Shown in pieces: positions 1-6,387 of a DNA stretch of 8,297 nt. The notes beneath the pieces are model-generated. The model did not search any database. It was given only the letters and a program-made list of their open reading frames with translations, and was not told the DNA's origin. The position numbers and the translations under genes were made by a program. Source of the stretch: a bacterium (GTDB taxonomy: Bacteria > Krumholzibacteriota > Krumholzibacteriia > Krumholzibacteriales > WJIX01); contig JAGHBT010000196.1 in assembly GCA_021160845.1 (NCBI GenBank), positions 1 to 8,297 on the forward strand, given 5' to 3'. How positions within the stretch are numbered: position 1 is the stretch's first letter; each line of letters starts with the position of its first letter.

Positions 1-1
1 G

Positions 2-454
2 ACCTATGTAATACCAGAAAATTCGGAACGCCTAATCATTCCCGAAAACCCGAAGGGATGGGAACTCTCTTTTAATGCCTCAAACCGCAGGGCCTTCTCC
101 GTTAAAGTACAGAAATGGATCGAGAAATATGAGTCAAAATACTCCTTCCGCTACCTTGGAGCGCTGGCGGGCGATTTTCATCGTCTTCTATCCAACGGCG
201 GGATGTTCATGTATCCGGCGATCGTCAACCACTCCAAACCTGAAAAGAACCGTCCACAGGGAAAGCTACGCCTTCTTTACGAAGCAGACGTCGTCGCTTT
301 TATCGCCAAGGAAGCCGGAGGAATAGCCATCGACGAAGAGGGAAACGAAATTCTGAAAATTAAACCGGAATTTCCACACCAACGCACCGCTCTCTATGTC
401 GGATCCCGATCACTTGTCGAAAATATCCAAAAACAGCTGAGGGAAAAGGAATAG
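2..454 (+). CDS. fbp: Fructose-1,6-bisphosphatase class I, C-terminal part
   Basis: Partial gene: the frame is open from base 2 to a TAG stop at 452-454, giving the last 150 residues of a protein whose start lies upstream of the window. Family knowledge: the enzyme hydrolyses fructose 1,6-bisphosphate to fructose 6-phosphate in the cytoplasm, the committed step of gluconeogenesis. Visible signatures are RYLGALAGDFHRLL (fragment residues 50-63, matching the RYVGSMVADVHR region), GGMFMYPA (66-73), and GKLRLLYEADVVAFIAKEAGG (87-107), which corresponds to the conserved KLRLLYE substrate/metal-binding segment. HQR (126-128) lies near the end, as in the family. The stretch at residues 22-40 looks more divergent than usual. 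No strong terminator follows. The family call is confident; only the N-terminal half is missing. Confidence 0.93.
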   Translation, partial: TYVIPENSERLIIPENPKGWELSFNASNRRAFSVKVQKWIEKYESKYSFRYLGALAGDFHRLLSNGGMFMYPAIVNHSKPEKNRPQGKLRLLYEADVVAFIAKEAGGIAIDEEGNEILKIKPEFPHQRTALYVGSRSLVENIQKQLREKE

Positions 455-568
455 AAGATAATCTCAGTGGGAATTGAAAAATAATGGTAAGTTGATTTCT
501 ATAATATATATGTCACTCTTACAGCATCTCTGTTCCGGTAATATTTATTCAAAAAACACTTAATGCGT

Positions 569-616
569 TGTACCAATATGAACACAAAGACTTGACAAAC
601 TGTACCATATAGTACA
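569..616. promoter_or_regulatory. Two related palindromic sites, possible operators
   Basis: TGTACCATATAGTACA at 601-616 is a near-perfect 16-base palindrome, with 5-base arms TGTAC/GTACA around six bases and one mismatched pair. A related copy, TGTACCAATATGAACA at 569-584, matches it at 11 of 16 positions. The centres are 32 bases apart, about three helical turns. The 5-6-5 geometry resembles sites of the Crp/Fnr family (TGTGA-N6-TCACA; GTA-N8-TAC for NtcA). The downstream site lies over the promoter spacer and -10 box, a repressor position; the upstream site would be near -48. The regulator is unknown. Confidence 0.35.
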
Positions 617-618
617 AT
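592..618 (+). promoter_or_regulatory. Candidate sigma70-type promoter upstream of the lipoprotein gene
   Basis: A perfect TTGACA (592-597) is followed after 15 bases by TACAAT (613-618, 5 of 6 matches to TATAAT). The spacer is 2 bases shorter than optimal, so the promoter may be weak or dependent on a regulator. It points toward the lipoprotein gene, and the predicted transcript start near 625 would leave a leader of about 200 bases. A palindrome overlaps the spacer and the -10 box. Confidence 0.4.
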
Positions 619-832
619 ACCCGCATAAACAATACTCAATAATATTTTAAGTGATACTCTAACTACGCGAATAATAAGTAGATACAAGAAAGTATATAAA
701 TATTTTGTTTTCGGCATCTATCTCGCACTAACAGAGAAACAAAAGCACCGGAAAGAAACTACTCTAAATTGTATTAAACCTGTGCTAAACTAAATCAGCC
801 AAGATAATTTTGGGGGATGAAAAGGAGAAAAG

Positions 833-1984
833 ATGAAAAGGGTACTTTTTTCATTACTATTAGTAGTCTTTGTCTTTGCTGCCGGCTGTGACAGCGGGAC
901 TGACAACCTGGCTACACCTACTGCCGGCGAGCAGGAGGAAAATATTGTTGATCTTAATTCACCTACGGGGGGGTTTTCCTTTTCTGACGAAGAACCCGCG
1001 TTCGGAGAATCAGATCTTTATACCTATTCGAGTAAAGAACCTGTATATAACGATGCACTCGAGAATGACCCCGAAATTGAAAGATGGAGGGAGCGTCAAG
1101 GAATAAAGAAATTCCGTCTTCGCGCTATCTGGGGACGTCTAGCAAGAAGTTATGAGGACAGCACTGCCGCTGATTGCTGCGGTCTCGACTGGTCGGGGAG
1201 CATGACCTTTGACAATGGGGTTGTAATAATTGAAAAACTGATCGCCTTTGACCCCGAAGACTATATCACGAGAAGAAACAAATCAACAATCGAATGGGTT
1301 TCTCACACCTGCCCGCATATTGACGGAATCCAGGTTAAGCTGATCGCGCCTCCCTTTAAGCAGGATTCACTTGAAGCGGATAGCACTGAGACCTGCGAAC
1401 CGGTGCTTACAATCAAGACAGGCCCGTTTACAAAATCTTTTACCTTAAAAGAACTCGAGTCTGTTCAACTCATGCAGCCGGTAGACAGGTGCGGCAACGG
1501 CATTTCAATCAACAGCCAAATCATCCCTCCTGGCTGCCCGCATGGATACCTCTTCGGAAAGTGGGAAAATGTCGAAACTGATACAACCTCGATCGATTCA
1601 ACCACCTCGCCTCCCGATTCAACCGACTCGGAAAATGACGGAAGGATTCTTCTTGGTCATTTCAGGGGTGTCTGGATTGGGCAGAATGGCAGGATATCCG
1701 GTTATCTAAAGGGAATCTATGGAATTAACAGCTTAGGGGAACGTGTCTTTTTCGGTAAATATATAGATTTCAAAGGACATTTTAAGGGTATACTAAGAGG
1801 TCATTTTGAACCCACTCCCGAGATAACAGCTGAATATTCTTTTCCTCACGGGATCTTCCACGGCAAATGGTTTGGTAAAAACTTCGCCCAAGAAGGAAGG
1901 CTTAAGGGAAACTGGATTTCCGACAAGGATGGGCATGGACTCTTCCACGGCGAATGGGGGAAAAATTGCAGTAACACGATCTGA
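833..1984 (+). CDS. Lipoprotein of unrecognised family with C-terminal Gly/aromatic repeats
   Basis: 383 residues, ATG start with AAGGAG at 822-827, 5 bases away. The N-terminus is a lipoprotein signal: MKR, a hydrophobic core at residues 4-17, and the lipobox AAGC with lipidation at Cys19. Asp20 follows; in Escherichia coli Asp at +2 favours inner-membrane retention, but this may not hold here. Residues 20-80 are an acidic linker. Residues 85-175 form a probable domain with WGRL, DWSGSMTFDNG and WVSHTCPHIDG segments. A Ser/Thr/Pro/Asp linker (248-268) separates this from a repeat region (270-378). Seven further cysteines (115, 116, 160, 188, 220, 235, 379) suggest disulfides in an extracytoplasmic protein. 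I do not recognise the family and assign no function. The TGA stop is followed by a strong terminator, so the gene is probably transcribed alone. Confidence 0.88.
   Translation: MKRVLFSLLLVVFVFAAGCDSGTDNLATPTAGEQEENIVDLNSPTGGFSFSDEEPAFGESDLYTYSSKEPVYNDALENDPEIERWRERQGIKKFRLRAIWGRLARSYEDSTAADCCGLDWSGSMTFDNGVVIIEKLIAFDPEDYITRRNKSTIEWVSHTCPHIDGIQVKLIAPPFKQDSLEADSTETCEPVLTIKTGPFTKSFTLKELESVQLMQPVDRCGNGISINSQIIPPGCPHGYLFGKWENVETDTTSIDSTTSPPDSTDSENDGRILLGHFRGVWIGQNGRISGYLKGIYGINSLGERVFFGKYIDFKGHFKGILRGHFEPTPEITAEYSFPHGIFHGKWFGKNFAQEGRLKGNWISDKDGHGLFHGEWGKNCSNTI
1541..1966 (+). repeat. Degenerate MORN-like repeats encoded in the lipoprotein
   Basis: The C-terminal part encodes short repeats of the form H-G-x-F-x-G-x-W or G-x-[IL]-x-G-x-[WY]. 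Units include HGYLFGKW (residues 237-244), LGHFRGVW (274-281), NGRISGYLKGIYG (285-297), GHFKGILRGHF (315-325), HGIFHGKW (339-346), EGRLKGNW (354-361) and HGLFHGEW (368-375). The first unit is separated from the others by a Ser/Thr/Pro/Asp linker. The pattern of glycine with regularly placed aromatics recalls MORN-type beta-hairpin repeats, but the spacing is irregular and I do not claim membership. The repeat exists at protein level; the DNA copies are not near-identical. Confidence 0.55.
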
Positions 1985-2014
1985 CACTCACTTAAAGACG
2001 ACACTTACGAATAT

Positions 2015-2043
2015 GGGGCGCATTAAAACAGCGCCCCGTTTTT
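2015..2043 (+). terminator. Rho-independent terminator of the lipoprotein gene
   Basis: A perfect 7-base GC-rich stem, GGGGCGC (2015-2021) with GCGCCCC (2031-2037), has a 9-base AT-rich loop. It is followed by GTTTTTC. It starts 30 bases after the lipoprotein stop. Confidence 0.85.
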
Positions 2044-2076
2044 CATATTAAAAGACTTTTCAGATTATTTTAAAAT

Positions 2077-2101
2077 GGGGAGACTTCGAGAAAGTCCCCC
2101 C
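2077..2101 (-). terminator. Probable terminator of the LysR-type gene
   Basis: A 10-base stem with one mismatch (2077-2086 against 2092-2101) has a 5-base loop. Read on the minus strand it is followed by ATTTTAAAATAAT, and it lies 34 bases past the LysR stop. The T-tract is short and interrupted, so the strength is uncertain. Confidence 0.55.
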
Positions 2102-2134
2102 CTTTCGCGCAAGCAATGCGTCCCTCTATTAAAT

Positions 2135-3055
2135 CTATTTCCCTAAACAATATTCATTGGGCAGATTTACATCCAATACACTCCTCAACACCCCCAAAAA
2201 GGCTCTTAGGGTTATGGGCAAATACCTCTTTACAGGCAATATCAAACCTATTTCTCTCTCTAAGCTGATCCCTTTAATGTTGAGAACTTCAAGATTGCCA
2301 TTTTCAATATCTTGCTCAACCGTTCTTAAGGGAAGGGCTGAAATCCCCAACCCTGAAGCAACAAGATGCTTTATCGCTTCCTGACTATCTATTGCCATTG
2401 ATACTTTGATAGAGACCCCTTTTTTCAATAGAGCTTCTTCGATAATTCCCCTTGTTACCGACTCTTTATGAAATAAAATAAATGGATATGAAGACAATTC
2501 GCTGCAGTTTAAATTAGAAATACCGCTTAGAGGATGCCCTCTGGGAGTGATAAAAACAATGGGTTCCCTGAAGATAGGATAGATTTTGTATTCTTTTGAC
2601 AAATCAAGGGGCAAAGTAGCACACACAATATCAAGCCCACCCTTTTCAAGGTTCTTAAGAAGGGGAACTGTAGACGCAACCTCAAGATTAATTTCGATCC
2701 CGGGGTATAGTTCTTTAAACCTTGAAAACACCTTAGGAAGAATATAAATACTCGCGGCATCTATAGTTCCAAGCAAGAGCTGTCCACTTTTAAGCCCCTT
2801 CATATCCCTTATGTGCTCAAGCATTTGAATTTCCAACCCCGCGAATCTTTCTGCGTAATCCAGGACAATCTTTCCGGCCTCGGTAAATACAACTCTCTTT
2901 CTTCTGATCTCATACAGCGTTATTCCAAGCTCTTCCTTCAGCTTGCCGAGTTGTATACTGATAGCTGGCTGCGTAACATAATTAGCCTTGGCTGCAGCGG
3001 TAAAACTGCCCTTTTCAAATAGAGACAATAGATATTTAAGAGTTCTTAATTCCAT
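2135..3055 (-). CDS. LysR-type transcriptional regulator
   Basis: 306 residues, the usual LysR length, starting at ATG 3055 (MELRTLKYLLSLFEKGSF). A longer open frame reaches 3232, but its extra 59 residues are not LysR-like and would run back through the promoter region, so I reject that start. No clear Shine-Dalgarno site precedes 3055. Residues 1-60 are the winged helix-turn-helix, with the recognition region SFTAAAKANYVTQPAISIQL (17-36). Residues 90-295 are the periplasmic-binding-protein-like effector domain, with GQLLLGTIDAASIYILP and LVASGLGISALPL. The gene is divergent from ino1, and LysR proteins commonly control the divergent neighbour and themselves. An inositol- or sugar-phosphate-related effector is a guess; the sequence does not identify it. 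TAG stop. Confidence 0.93.
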   Translation of the reverse strand: MELRTLKYLLSLFEKGSFTAAAKANYVTQPAISIQLGKLKEELGITLYEIRRKRVVFTEAGKIVLDYAERFAGLEIQMLEHIRDMKGLKSGQLLLGTIDAASIYILPKVFSRFKELYPGIEINLEVASTVPLLKNLEKGGLDIVCATLPLDLSKEYKIYPIFREPIVFITPRGHPLSGISNLNCSELSSYPFILFHKESVTRGIIEEALLKKGVSIKVSMAIDSQEAIKHLVASGLGISALPLRTVEQDIENGNLEVLNIKGISLEREIGLILPVKRYLPITLRAFLGVLRSVLDVNLPNEYCLGK

Positions 3056-3080
3056 TTCATTATATAAGTTAAAGTTATAG

Positions 3081-3098
3081 TTATCATTATAATAATAA
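3081..3098. promoter_or_regulatory. Near-perfect palindrome over the lysR -10 box
   Basis: TTATCATTATAATAATAA is an 18-base palindrome with only one mismatched pair (16 of 18 bases symmetrical), centred at 3089.5. It covers the -10 box of the LysR promoter inside the divergent lysR-ino1 region. That is where a LysR-type protein would bind to repress itself and act on the divergent gene. The site is pure AT apart from one C, so chance symmetry is a real alternative. Confidence 0.35.
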
Positions 3099-3117
3099 AT
3101 TTGTTTTATTTTGTCAA
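3089..3117 (-). promoter_or_regulatory. Promoter of the LysR-type gene
   Basis: On the minus strand TTGACA (3117-3112) is separated by exactly 17 bases from TATTAT (3094-3089). The expected transcript start near 3082 lies about 27 bases before ATG 3055. This geometry supports 3055 as the start codon and excludes the longer frame beginning at 3232. Confidence 0.65.
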
Positions 3118-3217
3118 TACTGCTAATCTTTGTCTCACATTTAATACTTGGAAGGAAAAGAGATTCGATCTTTCTAAATTCAATCGTTTTCAACCCGGTA
3201 GGGAAAAAGGAGGAAAA

Positions 3218-4531
3218 ATGGAAATCAAACACAAGCCATCAAAACCTACAGGAAAGCTAGGCGTTCTTACACCAGGAATGGGGGCGGTTGCCACTACATT
3301 CATCGCTGGAGTAGAAGCAATAAGGCAAGATATCTCGAAACCTATCGGCTCACTTACACAGATGGGAACTATACGTCTTGGAAAGAGAACTGAAAACAGA
3401 GTGCCTGCTATAAAAGATTTTGTCCCCCTAGCCGAACTTGATGATATCGTATTTGGCAGCTGGGATATCTTTGAAGTAAACGCGTACCAGTCCGCTATTA
3501 ATGCCGGTGTGCTCGAAAAAGAACTTCTGGACAAGGTTAAACCTTTCCTGGAAAAGATTACGCCGATGAAGGCTGTATTCGATCAAAAATATGTAAAGAG
3601 ATTAAACGGCACATGGGTTAAAGAGGGCAAGAACTGGTATGAACTTGCCGAACAGCTTAAAGATGACATCCTAACCTTCAAGGAAAAAAATGGTTGTGAC
3701 CGGCTTGTTATGATATGGTGTGCCAGTACCGAAATATTCATAGAACCCTCGGCAGTGCATCAGAGTCTTAAATCCTTTGAAAAGGGTCTTAAGGAAAACA
3801 ACCCTGAGATTGCTCCCAGCATGGTCTACGCCTATGCCGCTCTATCACTGGGAATTCCATTCGCTAATGGAGCGCCCAACCTGACTATCGACATACCGGC
3901 TCTCGCCGAATTAGCCAAACAAAACGATGTTCCGGTCGCCGGAAAAGACTTCAAAACCGGGCAGACACTCATGAAAACTATTATCTCCCCCGGTCTTAAA
4001 GCCCGTTTAATAGGACTTAACGGCTGGTTTTCCACCAACATACTTGGCAATCGCGACGGAGAAGTCCTCGACGACCCCGAGTCGTTTAAGACAAAAGAGA
4101 AAAGCAAACTTTCGGTGCTTGAACATATACTTCAACCAAAGCTATATCCTGAACTCTACGATAATTTTTATCACAAGGTCAGGATCAACTACTATCCACC
4201 GCGCGGCGACAACAAAGAAGGATGGGATAACATCGACATCTTCGGATGGCTGGGCTATCCAATGCAGATCAAGATAGATTTCCTATGCAGAGATAGCATT
4301 CTTGCCGCCCCGATCATACTCGACCTTGTGCTTTTCCTAGACCTTTCGAAAAGAATAGGTTTTAAAGGAATTCAGGAATGGCTGTCATTCTACTTTAAAA
4401 GCCCGATGTTCGGACCTGGACTCTACCCCGAACACGACTTGTTCATACAACTGATGAAACTAAAGAACACACTCAGATACATTCAAGGTGAGGAGCTTGT
4501 TACACACCTGGGGCAGGAATATTACGATTAA
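3218..4531 (+). CDS. ino1: Inositol-3-phosphate synthase (myo-inositol-1-phosphate synthase)
   Basis: 437 residues. ATG 3218 has AAGGAGG at 3207-3213, 4 bases away; the frame is open further upstream, but without a ribosome site or family similarity. Family knowledge: an NAD-dependent cytoplasmic enzyme converting glucose 6-phosphate to 1D-myo-inositol 3-phosphate, the first step to inositol lipids or inositol-based solutes. The nucleotide-binding N-terminus is GVLTPGMGAVATTFIAGVEA (residues 15-34). Other hallmarks are KDFKTGQTLMK (243-253), LGNRDG (276-281), the FKTKEKSK segment (290-297), the VRINYYPPRGDNKEGWDNI segment (321-339), and DSILAAPIILDL (359-370). Lysines in the KDFKTGQT and DSILAAP regions belong to the catalytic core of the family. 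No phosphatase or phosphatidylinositol synthase gene is adjacent. I see no good -35 box, consistent with activator-dependent expression, possibly by the divergent LysR protein. TAA stop. Confidence 0.94.
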   Translation: MEIKHKPSKPTGKLGVLTPGMGAVATTFIAGVEAIRQDISKPIGSLTQMGTIRLGKRTENRVPAIKDFVPLAELDDIVFGSWDIFEVNAYQSAINAGVLEKELLDKVKPFLEKITPMKAVFDQKYVKRLNGTWVKEGKNWYELAEQLKDDILTFKEKNGCDRLVMIWCASTEIFIEPSAVHQSLKSFEKGLKENNPEIAPSMVYAYAALSLGIPFANGAPNLTIDIPALAELAKQNDVPVAGKDFKTGQTLMKTIISPGLKARLIGLNGWFSTNILGNRDGEVLDDPESFKTKEKSKLSVLEHILQPKLYPELYDNFYHKVRINYYPPRGDNKEGWDNIDIFGWLGYPMQIKIDFLCRDSILAAPIILDLVLFLDLSKRIGFKGIQEWLSFYFKSPMFGPGLYPEHDLFIQLMKLKNTLRYIQGEELVTHLGQEYYD

Positions 4532-4585
4532 CCCGAGTGGATTCGTTATCTGATTTTCGTCAGAAAAAAAAGGCCGTTTCACTTC

Positions 4586-4619
4586 AAGGGGGAACAGAAC
4601 TGGTAGGCTGCTCCCCCTT
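4586..4619. terminator. Hairpin between convergent ino1 and htrA, possible bidirectional terminator
   Basis: A perfect 8-base stem, AAGGGGGA (4586-4593) with TCCCCCTT (4612-4619), encloses an inner CAG/CTG extension. It sits between two convergent gene ends. No T-run follows directly on the plus strand. On the minus strand eight Ts (4571-4564) follow only after 14 bases, so it is not a textbook terminator in either direction. Confidence 0.45.
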
Positions 4620-4637
4620 AATATTGATGATCAAAGG

Positions 4638-5402
4638 TTAGGATTCTATTTCTATATAAGAGTAATGGCCTTTTCTGTAAATAGCTGCCACTACCGTATT
4701 TTTTTTCACCCCTTTCAGGGCCTCTCTGAAATCAGAGATATCTTTAATCTCTTTTCTGTTTACCTCTACTATTATATCGCCTTTCCTAAGTCCGGATTCA
4801 AACGCCGGGCTCGTACGGTCAATATCTGTAATAACAACGCCCTTAACAGCACCGGGGATATCAAAACTTCGTCTATAATTGTTATCCAGGGTGTTGAGTT
4901 CCACTCCGAGGAAGATAGGGAATTCATCTTCATTCTTGGGTTTTTCCCCGCCATGACTGTCTGGGCGCTCTCCAACCTTGATTTCGATGTTTCTCATTTT
5001 TTTATCCCTCATAATTCCAATATCTACCTTTGTTCCCGGAACAGCTGCTGCCGCCACAGTTCGAAAATCTTTACTGTCTTTTATCATCTTTTCTCCGAAT
5101 GAAAGCACCACATCGCCCCTTTCAATCCCGGCATCATCAGCGGGACTGTCCTTTACTACCTCGGCGATCAACGCCCCGCTTGTCCCTTTAATCTTAAACA
5201 CATTGGCCATCTCCGGTGTTATGTCCTGAGGATAAACACCGATGTACCCCCTCACAACATATCCCCTTTCTATAATACTGTTCATAGCAGAAGTTGCAAG
5301 ATCCAGCGGGATCGCGAAACCTATACCCTGACTTCCCCCACTTCTTGATACAATCGCCGTATTTATCCCAATAAGTTCACCCTTGGAGTTAATCAAAGCC
5401 CC
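4638..5402 (-). CDS. HtrA/DegP-type serine protease, C-terminal part after the in-frame stop (two PDZ domains)
   Basis: This is the same reading frame as the protease part upstream, resumed directly after the TGA at 5405-5403; TAA stop at 4640-4638. It begins with GALINSKGELIGINTAIV, the family's normal continuation of the GNSGGAL active-site loop, then the last beta strands of the protease domain. Counting the stop as residue 235, PDZ1 spans about 282-382 (GYIGVYPQDITPEMANVFKI..., GVLxS-like SPADDAGIERGDVV) and PDZ2 about 399-489 (FLGVELNTLD..., SPAFESGLRKGDIIVEVN). In the family the PDZ domains bind exposed C-termini of misfolded envelope proteins and control protease activation. The only possible independent start is TTG 5396, with a GAGGGG just 2 bases away. 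A product from it would lack the catalytic triad, so this is best read as part of one interrupted gene. Confidence 0.85.
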   Translation of the reverse strand, partial: GALINSKGELIGINTAIVSRSGGSQGIGFAIPLDLATSAMNSIIERGYVVRGYIGVYPQDITPEMANVFKIKGTSGALIAEVVKDSPADDAGIERGDVVLSFGEKMIKDSKDFRTVAAAAVPGTKVDIGIMRDKKMRNIEIKVGERPDSHGGEKPKNEDEFPIFLGVELNTLDNNYRRSFDIPGAVKGVVITDIDRTSPAFESGLRKGDIIVEVNRKEIKDISDFREALKGVKKNTVVAAIYRKGHYSYIEIES

Positions 5403-5405
5403 TCA
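5403..5405 (-). pseudogene. In-frame TGA replacing the glycine after the catalytic serine of HtrA
   Basis: The coding strand reads AAT CCC GGC AAC TCA TGA GGG GCT TTG ATT AAC, giving N-P-G-N-S-stop-G-A-L-I-N. The family consensus is N-P-G-N-S-G-G-A-L. A single G-to-T change (GGA to TGA) explains it. Both flanks stay in frame and fully conserved. Alternatives are a sequencing error, a very recent nonsense mutation, suppression or recoding. Confidence 0.9.
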
Positions 5406-6107
5406 TGAGTTGCCGGGATTTATCGAGGCATCGGTCTGAATAAAATCTTCGTAATCTACAAGCTTGAGCGATCTGCCAAGCGCGCTTACGATCCCTTTTG
5501 TAACTGTCTGCCCAACTCCAAATGGATATCCTATCGCGACAACTGTTTCCCCTAGTCTTAAGGCATCCGAATTACCTATCTTTATGGCAGGTAGATTTTT
5601 CCCTTTTATCTTTATTACGGCAATATCACTTTTGGGGTCCGTTCCGACAATTTCAGCATCAAATTTTCTCTTGTCAGGCAGAATCACTTCTATTTCTTCA
5701 GCCTCACTTACCAAATGATTACTGGTAAGTATATAACCTTCACTCTTAACGATAACACCCGACCCAAGGCTTCGCTGAATCCTTTCCTGTGGAATGTTAT
5801 TTCCCCCCCTGAAAAATCCTTCAAAAAACTGTCTAAAGAAAGGATCCGACATGTACGGAGAAAGCTTGGTTTTAATTACCCTCTTTGAAGATATATTCAC
5901 CACAGAGGGAACAACACGTTCAATAATATCGGGCAAACTTTCATCCTCAACAACATTAGCGCAAGCGTTATTCAGTAAACCTGTCGGGGTAAGTTTCAAA
6001 CCACCATCGCCACTGAAAAAACCACTTTTAAATACTATTCCTGATACAAAGAGCAGAGCAATAAAAACAATAAATATCCATTTTTTGTAACTTTTGTTTT
6101 TCTTCAT
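5403..6107 (-). CDS. HtrA/DegP-type serine protease, N-terminal part ending at an in-frame TGA
   Basis: ATG 6107 is chosen because a perfect GGAGGT (6120-6115) lies 7 bases upstream; an upstream in-frame start at 6152 lacks this. Residues 10-26 (WIFIVFIALLFVSGIVF) form a signal peptide or membrane anchor after a Lys-rich start, and ACA at 48-50 is a possible signal-peptidase site. The trypsin-like domain follows, with SLPDIIERVVPSVVNI (57-72), Gly-Ser-Gly before ILTSNH (His131), SDIAVIKI (Asp161), and INPGNS (Ser234), so the full catalytic triad is present. Translation stops at TGA immediately after Ser234, where the family has Gly. Role in the family: ATP-independent periplasmic protease/chaperone of the envelope-stress response. 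With the downstream part the full product would be 489 residues, normal for DegP. As written the 234-residue product lacks the oxyanion-loop remainder and PDZ domains and should be inactive. Confidence 0.88.
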   Translation of the reverse strand: MKKNKSYKKWIFIVFIALLFVSGIVFKSGFFSGDGGLKLTPTGLLNNACANVVEDESLPDIIERVVPSVVNISSKRVIKTKLSPYMSDPFFRQFFEGFFRGGNNIPQERIQRSLGSGVIVKSEGYILTSNHLVSEAEEIEVILPDKRKFDAEIVGTDPKSDIAVIKIKGKNLPAIKIGNSDALRLGETVVAIGYPFGVGQTVTKGIVSALGRSLKLVDYEDFIQTDASINPGNS

Positions 6108-6141
6108 TACTAACACCTCCTCAAAATGTTTGTCTTTATTC

Positions 6142-6170
6142 CTTATAATCAAACAAGTGTTAAAAGTTCC
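6142..6170 (-). promoter_or_regulatory. Candidate ECF-sigma-like promoter of the htrA-type gene
   Basis: On the minus strand GGAACTT (6170-6164), identical to the sigma-E -35 consensus of Escherichia coli, is followed after 16 bases by TATAAG (6147-6142). The expected transcript start near 6135 leaves a short leader containing the GGAGGT ribosome site. The -10 box looks more sigma70-like than the TCTGA/TCAAA of sigma-E, so the class is uncertain. Confidence 0.4.
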
Positions 6171-6387
6171 ATTTTGTATAAAAAATTATCCTAAAGTATC
6201 CCCTTATATCAACCGATCAAAATCGAAAAGGGTAATCGCAAAAGCTCATTTCCCTCTGCGGTACTGCTCTTTGGAATATGATAAAAATAGCTTGGAGAAT
6301 GTGAGCATCCAATTGAACTGCGAGGTACACAACGTAAGTAAACTGCAAATTAAAACAATGAATTAAATAAAATAATAAGGGGAAACA

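Larger units (their letters stand above)
455..832. other. AT-rich intergenic region, 378 bases, no gene seen
   Basis: This gap separates the bisphosphatase gene from the lipoprotein gene. Neither strand shows a convincing gene. The longest minus-strand frame (717 to 499) is hydrophobic and Tyr/Leu/Val-rich as expected from AT-rich DNA, has no ribosome site, and resembles nothing I know. The region holds a candidate promoter near 592-618 and two related palindromes, entered separately. If that promoter is used, the lipoprotein mRNA has a leader of about 200 bases, in which I see no recognisable riboswitch. Confidence 0.6.

Noticed and set aside
600..617. LexA box at the palindrome upstream of the lipoprotein gene
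   Set aside because: CTGT and ACAA are separated by 10 bases rather than the 8 of the Escherichia coli CTGT-N8-ACAG site, and the Crp/Fnr-like 5-6-5 symmetry fits better.
499..717. 72-residue minus-strand open frame in the 455-832 gap
   Set aside because: Composition follows AT-rich DNA, there is no ribosome site, and no similarity to a known protein.
3056..3232. 59-residue N-terminal extension of the LysR protein
   Set aside because: It would run through the TTGACA-N17-TATTAT promoter and is not LysR-like; the normal family N-terminus starts at 3055.
4549..4571. TCTGA/TCAGA hairpin followed by eight As after ino1
   Set aside because: On the plus strand it is followed by As, and on the minus strand the Ts precede the hairpin, so it is not a terminator in either direction.
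5403..5405. Genome-wide reading of UGA as glycine (as in SR1/Gracilibacteria)
   Set aside because: Across about 2,300 codons in the window this is the only in-frame TGA. The lipoprotein gene also ends with TGA; reading through it would end at a TAA inside the loop of that gene's terminator. A recoded genome would use UGA often.
5360..5405. Selenocysteine insertion at the HtrA UGA
   Set aside because: The replaced residue is a conserved glycine, not cysteine. The sequence just downstream forms only weak 4-5 base-pair hairpins with wobble pairs, not a convincing bacterial SECIS element.
6094..6366. 90-residue plus-strand open frame between htrA and the sugar transferase
   Set aside because: It overlaps the htrA start and promoter on the other strand, has no ribosome site, and shows no protein-like features.
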